Shown: positions 6,044-9,762 of the stretch, one piece after another
How positions within the stretch are numbered: the first letter of the stretch is position 1
Layout: the number at the start of each line of letters is the position of its first letter
Assembly: GCA_031277355.1 (NCBI GenBank)
Contig: JAITMN010000293.1
Coordinates: forward strand, 1-9,762
Direction: 5' to 3'
Origin: Nevskiaceae bacterium
GTDB taxonomy: Bacteria; Pseudomonadota; Gammaproteobacteria; Steroidobacterales; Steroidobacteraceae
Length of the DNA: 9,762 nucleotides
Made by a program: the position numbers and the translations under genes
The notes under the pieces: generated by a model
Database searches by the model: none
What the model saw: the letters and a program-made list of their open reading frames with translations, nothing else
What the model was told of the DNA's origin: nothing

Positions 6044-8487
6044 TGGCAGGCCTCGCAGGTTTCAGGGTTTTCGAGCGAACAGACGACGGTGGCCGAGTCG
6101 CTGACAGCATCCTTTATTGCAGTACCTGCCTTGGAACCCCCAGCCACCGTCGTTTTTGCGATCTGCGTCGCGGGCCGCGAACGCAGGTAGTACGTTGTCT
6201 TCAACCCCTTCTTCCACGCATACATATACATGCTCGATAGCGCACCAATGTTGGGATTCGCCATGAACAAATTGAGCGACTGACTCTGGTCGATGAACGC
6301 GCCGCGTTCGGCCGCCAGATCAATCAGCGCTTTCATCGGCAGTTCCCAGGCGGTGCGATAGATCGTGCGCAATTCTTCGGGCAATTCGGTCAGGCCCTGC
6401 ACCGAACCATCGGCCAGCTTGATCGCATCGCGGATTTCCTGAGTCCACAAGCCAAGCTGTTTCAACTCATCCACCAGATAGCGATTGACTTGCAGGAAAT
6501 CACCCGACAGCGTTTCGCGCTTGAACAGGTTCGACACCTGCGGCTCGATGCACTCGTAGCAGCCGGCGATGGAGGCAATCGTTGCAGTGGGCGCAATCGC
6601 CACCAGCAGGCTGTTGCGCAGACCATGCACGCGGATGTCTTCGCGCAGCGCGTTCCATCTGGCGGCATCGGCCGGCTGCACGCCCCAGGCGTCGAACTGC
6701 AACTCACCGCGTGCGGCGCGCGTCTGCGCGAAGGCATCGTGCGCGCCATGCTGCTTGGCCAGATCAAGCGACGTGCGCAGCGCGTGGAAGTACACCGTCT
6801 GCTGAATCCGCGTCGACAACTCCCGCGCCGCCGGGCTATCGAACGGCAACCGCAACCGGAAGAACACATCCTGCAAGCCCATCAAGCCCAACCCCACGGG
6901 CCGCCAGCGCATGTTCGAGGCGCGTGCGGTGGCAATGGGGTAGTAGTTCAGATCGATCACGCGATCCAATTGCCGCACCGCCACTTCAACGGTGTGCGCC
7001 AATTGCTCGAAATCAAAGCCTTCGCTGTCGTAGCCGTGAGCGCCCACATGCCGGGCCAGGTTGATCGAACCCAGATTGCACACCGCCGTCTCGCCGCCGC
7101 CGGTCACTTCCAGAATTTCGGTGCACAGGTTCGACAGATGCACCGCCACGCCCGCCTCGCCGGTTTGATTGCAGGCGAGGTTGCTCTTGTCCTTGAAGGT
7201 CATCCAGCCGTTGCCGGTCTGCGCCAACACTCGCATCATCCGCGCGTACAGATCGCGCGCCGGCAATTGCTTCTTCGCAAGGCCGGTGGCTTCAGCCTGT
7301 TCATAGGCCGCATCGAAGGCCGCGCCATACAGATCGGGCAATTGCGGCACATCCTTCGGATCAAACAGCGACCACTGCTGTCCGGCCTCCACGCGCCGCA
7401 TGAACAGATCGGGAATCCAGTTGGCCAGATTCAGATGATGCGTGCGCCGGCCTTCATCGCCGGTGTTGTCGCGCAATTCCAGAAAGCTCTCCACATCGGC
7501 GTGCCAAGGCTCCAGATACACGCAGGCCGCACCCTTGCGCTTGCCGCCCTGATTCACCGCCGCCACCGAAGAATCCAGCGTTTTCAGCCAGGGCACGATG
7601 CCATTCGACAGCCCATTGGTCGCGCGAATCAGCGAGCCTTCCGAACGCACGCGATGCCAGGCGATGCCGATGCCGCCGGAGAACTTCGACAGCAACGCCA
7701 CGTCCTTGTAGCGGTCGTAAATCGATTCCAGCGAATCCTGCGGCGAGTCGAGCAGAAAGCAGCTCGACAATTGCTCATGCCGCGTGCCGGCGTTGAACAG
7801 CGTCGGGGAGCTGGGCACATAGTGCAGCATCGACATCAGTCCATACAGTTCCAGCGCTTCATGCACGCCGGCCGACAGCGACACCGCGATGCGCAGCCAG
7901 AAATGCTGCGGCGTTTCGATCACCAGTCGCCGCGTGGGATGCTTGAGCAGGTAGCGGTCGTACAGCGTGCGCAATCCGAAGTATTCCAGCCGCTGCGTGC
8001 GCTGCGCGTCGAGCGCATCATTGAGCTTGCGCGCATTGGCTTCGACGAAGCCCATCACGCGCTCGTTGATCAGCCCGGCATCAAAGCCCAGCCGTATCGA
8101 CTGCGAGAACGAGTGAACGCCCTGGCCCTGCACTTCCTTGTCGATGAAGCCGGCCAGCAGCCGCGAAGCCAGCAGCGAATACTCCGGCTCCTCGACGATG
8201 AACGACGCCGCCGTGCGAATCGACAGCTCATCCAGTTCGCGCGTCGTTGCGCCATCGTAAAGACCGGCGATGGTCTTCAAGGCCACGCGCATCGCATCGA
8301 CTTCGGGCAACCCTTCGCAGCAACGGCTCACCGCGCGGACGATCTTGTTCACGTCCACCGGCTCGCGCTCGCCGCTGCGTTTGGTCACGGCCATCACCGT
8401 GCGCGCCGATTGCGGCGGCATCAGGCGAAAGTCAGATTGCACGGGCGCGCGATCCGGCGCGCCAATCAAAGGCACTTCCCTATTCAT
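6040..8487 (-). CDS. nrdA: Class Ia ribonucleoside-diphosphate reductase subunit alpha (R1)
   Basis: Catalytic subunit of aerobic RNR, 815 aa, converting ribonucleoside diphosphates to deoxyribonucleotides with NrdB. An ATP-cone occupies about residues 31-120 (VTKRSGEREPVDVNKI), so dATP/ATP overall activity control is expected. The catalytic ten-stranded barrel shows the redox pair Cys243 (LSSCFLLD) and Cys470 (AVCNLGSINL), and the NLCTE active site with Asn453, thiyl Cys455 and Glu457. The radical-transfer tyrosines are Tyr766-Tyr767 (KTTYYLRS). The C-terminal swinging thiols are Cys811 and Cys814 (CEACQ), for reduction by thioredoxin or glutaredoxin. No key residue is missing. ATG 8487 is supported by a strong GGGAGGGG five-to-six bases upstream. 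Expression is likely controlled by the B12 riboswitch in the leader; I found no convincing NrdR box pair. It overlaps nrdB by four bases. Confidence 0.98.
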   Translation of the reverse strand: MNREVPLIGAPDRAPVQSDFRLMPPQSARTVMAVTKRSGEREPVDVNKIVRAVSRCCEGLPEVDAMRVALKTIAGLYDGATTRELDELSIRTAASFIVEEPEYSLLASRLLAGFIDKEVQGQGVHSFSQSIRLGFDAGLINERVMGFVEANARKLNDALDAQRTQRLEYFGLRTLYDRYLLKHPTRRLVIETPQHFWLRIAVSLSAGVHEALELYGLMSMLHYVPSSPTLFNAGTRHEQLSSCFLLDSPQDSLESIYDRYKDVALLSKFSGGIGIAWHRVRSEGSLIRATNGLSNGIVPWLKTLDSSVAAVNQGGKRKGAACVYLEPWHADVESFLELRDNTGDEGRRTHHLNLANWIPDLFMRRVEAGQQWSLFDPKDVPQLPDLYGAAFDAAYEQAEATGLAKKQLPARDLYARMMRVLAQTGNGWMTFKDKSNLACNQTGEAGVAVHLSNLCTEILEVTGGGETAVCNLGSINLARHVGAHGYDSEGFDFEQLAHTVEVAVRQLDRVIDLNYYPIATARASNMRWRPVGLGLMGLQDVFFRLRLPFDSPAARELSTRIQQTVYFHALRTSLDLAKQHGAHDAFAQTRAARGELQFDAWGVQPADAARWNALREDIRVHGLRNSLLVAIAPTATIASIAGCYECIEPQVSNLFKRETLSGDFLQVNRYLVDELKQLGLWTQEIRDAIKLADGSVQGLTELPEELRTIYRTAWELPMKALIDLAAERGAFIDQSQSLNLFMANPNIGALSSMYMYAWKKGLKTTYYLRSRPATQIAKTTVAGGSKAGTAIKDAVSDSATVVCSLENPETCEACQ

Positions 8488-8522
8488 CAGCCCCTCCCAC
8501 GAGAGCCTTCGCTCATCCGCGC

Positions 8523-8764
8523 TGCGCGCCTTTCATTGCAAGGCGCGCAACCACCGCGGCAGGTCTTCGGACTCCCGGGCCTGGGCCAAATTGGCCTTCC
8601 CTACTGGGCGCACTTCCCGCAATCTGGTATGAATCGCAGTGTTTTCCGCGCCGTTCGTTCCCGGTCACCGCTGCGGGGCAGTTCCGGATTCCCCGCTCGA
8701 CGAGCAGGTCACCGGATTCCCTTTTCAGCCCGCCCAACATACAAGATGTTGGGCAAGGCACCGC
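8523..8764 (-). promoter_or_regulatory. Cobalamin (B12) riboswitch in the nrdAB leader
   Basis: Read on the minus strand, the leader carries the hallmark blocks of the cobalamin aptamer in order: AAAAGGGAATCCGGTG (8725-8710), ATCCGGAACTGCCCCGC (8689-8673), CACTG (8641-8637), GGGAAG elements (8618-8598), and GGGAGTCCGAAGACCTGCC (8576-8558). A possible P1 pairs GCGGTG (8764-8759) with TGCCGC (8561-8556). A perfect 9-bp hairpin occupies 8754-8732. A 10-bp hairpin at 8549-8523 fits P13; its loop and arm contain ATGAA, complementary to TTCAT at the loop of 8639-8617, as expected for the L5-L13 kissing interaction. No U-run follows P13, so control of ribosome access is more likely than a Rho-independent terminator. 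Predicted effect: B12 represses nrdAB. Aptamer identity is seen in sequence; the mechanism is inferred. Confidence 0.93.
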
Positions 8765-8776
8765 TGGCGGATACAA

Positions 8777-8804
8777 GGTATAGAATCCGGGCGGTCCGGG
8801 TCAA
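8777..8804 (-). promoter_or_regulatory. Sigma70-type promoter for nrdAB
   Basis: TTGACC (8804-8799) and TATACC (8782-8777) are separated by 16 bases. The expected start site, about 8770, falls just before the 5' strand of riboswitch P1, which supports the assignment. An A-rich tract (8816-8810) precedes the -35. The promoter begins 22 bases after the dehydrogenase stop codon, so nrdAB need not depend on read-through from that gene. Confidence 0.72.
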
Positions 8805-8825
8805 GACTATTTTTTTGCGTTTACC

Positions 8826-9762
8826 TCAAGCGCGGTAGCTCTTGCGCGCCTGACGGCGATGCGCGATCTCCGGCGCATAGGGCGGAGCCGTCAGCACGCG
8901 CGTTACCGCCTTGACCCGCGCCTCCGGCGGCGCCTCCGGCGTTATCGACGCCAGGAAGGCATCGAAGCGCTCCTGCATGCCGGCCTTGAACTCCGGGTGC
9001 GAGAAGATAAACAGGTCGTTGTTCTTCACGCCATTGAGCACGCGCTCACCGGCTTCCAGCGGGTCCATGAACAATGTCTCGCCGCCCTCCACCGAAAGCA
9101 TGTTGTCGGTGCTGACGCCGCCGGGGATGAACGCCGAGGTGCCGATGTTCGTGCCCATCAACTCGATGCGCAGCGACTCCATCATGCCCACGGCGGCGAT
9201 CTTCGTCGCCGTGTACACGCCCCAATTGACGCCCGGCACGACGCCACTGGCCGATGTCGTGGTAACGATGTGCGAGCCTTCCTTGTGGGCGATCATGTGC
9301 GGAATCACGGCGTAGCTGCCGTTGTAGATGGCCGTGAAATTCACCGCCACCGCCGCATCCCAGCTACGCGGATCAACCTGGGTGGCTTGCCGCGTGCTCT
9401 TGATCCCCGCGTTGTTCACCAACAGATGCAGATTGCCGAATTTCGCGTTGATCTCGGCCAGTGTCTTGACCCAGCCATCGCGGTCGGTCACATCGTGACG
9501 AATCGCAATCACGCGGGATTTCTGATCGGGCTTGAACGTGCTCAGCGCGGCATCCACCTTGTCGTCCTGAATGTAGCCCATCACCACATTCATTCCGGCG
9601 TTGGCCGCAGCGCGCGCAATCCCCAGGCCAATGCCGGTGTTGCCGCCGGTGATGTAGGCCGTCTTGCCGCGAAGGTCCGTCAGCTGAGCCGCCTGACGCT
9701 GACCGGCGGGCGGCGGGGTTCCCAGCACCACGTCCGCAGGAGGACGCCCTCCGGCTGGCGCT
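8826..9762 (-). CDS. Short-chain dehydrogenase/reductase (classical SDR), N-terminus probably beyond the window
   Basis: NAD(P)-dependent oxidoreductase of the classical SDR family; substrate unknown. Numbering from GTG 9731 (301 aa): Rossmann cofactor motif TGGNTGIG at 28-35, DV at 80-81, NNAG at 106-109, structural Asn131, catalytic Ser160, Tyr173 and Lys177 (YTATK), and PGG at 203-205. The C-terminus is about 50 residues longer than in minimal SDRs and ends in a basic stretch. The frame stays open from GTG 9731 to the window edge, with a Pro/Ala/Gly-rich sequence and no well-placed ribosome binding site at the GTG. The true start is therefore probably upstream, perhaps with an export signal or linker; I extend the feature to the edge for that reason. 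The stop is TGA 8828-8826. No terminator is visible after it, and nrdAB has its own promoter, so a functional link is not implied. Confidence 0.9.
   Translation of the reverse strand, partial: APAGGRPPADVVLGTPPPAGQRQAAQLTDLRGKTAYITGGNTGIGLGIARAAANAGMNVVMGYIQDDKVDAALSTFKPDQKSRVIAIRHDVTDRDGWVKTLAEINAKFGNLHLLVNNAGIKSTRQATQVDPRSWDAAVAVNFTAIYNGSYAVIPHMIAHKEGSHIVTTTSASGVVPGVNWGVYTATKIAAVGMMESLRIELMGTNIGTSAFIPGGVSTDNMLSVEGGETLFMDPLEAGERVLNGVKNNDLFIFSHPEFKAGMQERFDAFLASITPEAPPEARVKAVTRVLTAPPYAPEIAHRRQARKSYRA

Noticed and set aside
8732..8754. GCCCAAC and GTTGGGC pair resembling integron attC R-boxes
   Set aside because: The arms fit the attC consensus but the loop is only a few bases, with no L-boxes, and the hairpin sits inside the riboswitch where a peripheral stem is expected.
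762..8838. Long plus-strand open frames at 762-2378, 2813-4342, 4523-6190 and 6490-8838 (up to 782 codons)
   Set aside because: They lie antisense to well-supported genes, have Arg/His/Gln-rich translations without recognisable motifs, and are the usual by-product of GC-rich coding sequence.

Overview
The window is a compact, GC-rich bacterial segment in which all five protein genes lie on the minus strand. The class Ia ribonucleotide reductase ends in C-E-A-C-Q, there is a large TonB-dependent receptor with a Gram-negative signal peptide, and initiation sites are preceded by purine-rich Shine-Dalgarno sequences. This points to a proteobacterium, most likely a gammaproteobacterium. I cannot name the genus from sequence alone.

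Layout in the direction of transcription (high to low coordinates): (1) 9762-8826, a short-chain dehydrogenase/reductase whose N-terminus probably lies outside the window; (2) 8825-8488, a 338-base leader with a sigma70-type promoter and a cobalamin (B12) riboswitch; (3) 8487-6040, nrdA, and 6043-5027, nrdB, overlapping by four bases; (4) 4969-2552, a large multi-pass membrane alpha/beta hydrolase 57 bases behind nrdB; (5) a 119-base gap with a near-palindromic hairpin at its upstream edge; (6) 2432-1, a TonB-dependent receptor running off the left edge.

The riboswitch makes regulatory sense. Class Ia RNR needs no B12, and placing it under a B12 aptamer suggests a cell that also has a B12-dependent class II enzyme (NrdJ) and shuts off NrdAB when B12 is plentiful. 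This arrangement is established for Streptomyces nrdABS.

The most unusual feature is a 43-base direct repeat (42 identical) that forms the 3' end of both nrdB and the hydrolase gene. Both proteins therefore end in the same 12 residues, AVQGEVAFDQAF. In R2 proteins this C-terminal tail is the part that docks onto NrdA. Either the hydrolase gene is a cassette inserted at the nrdB 3' end with regeneration of that end, or the hydrolase has acquired an NrdA-docking tail, or both. No visible terminator separates nrdB from the hydrolase, so all three genes may form one B12-controlled operon. No integrase, transposase, tRNA, rRNA or CRISPR array is visible in the window.
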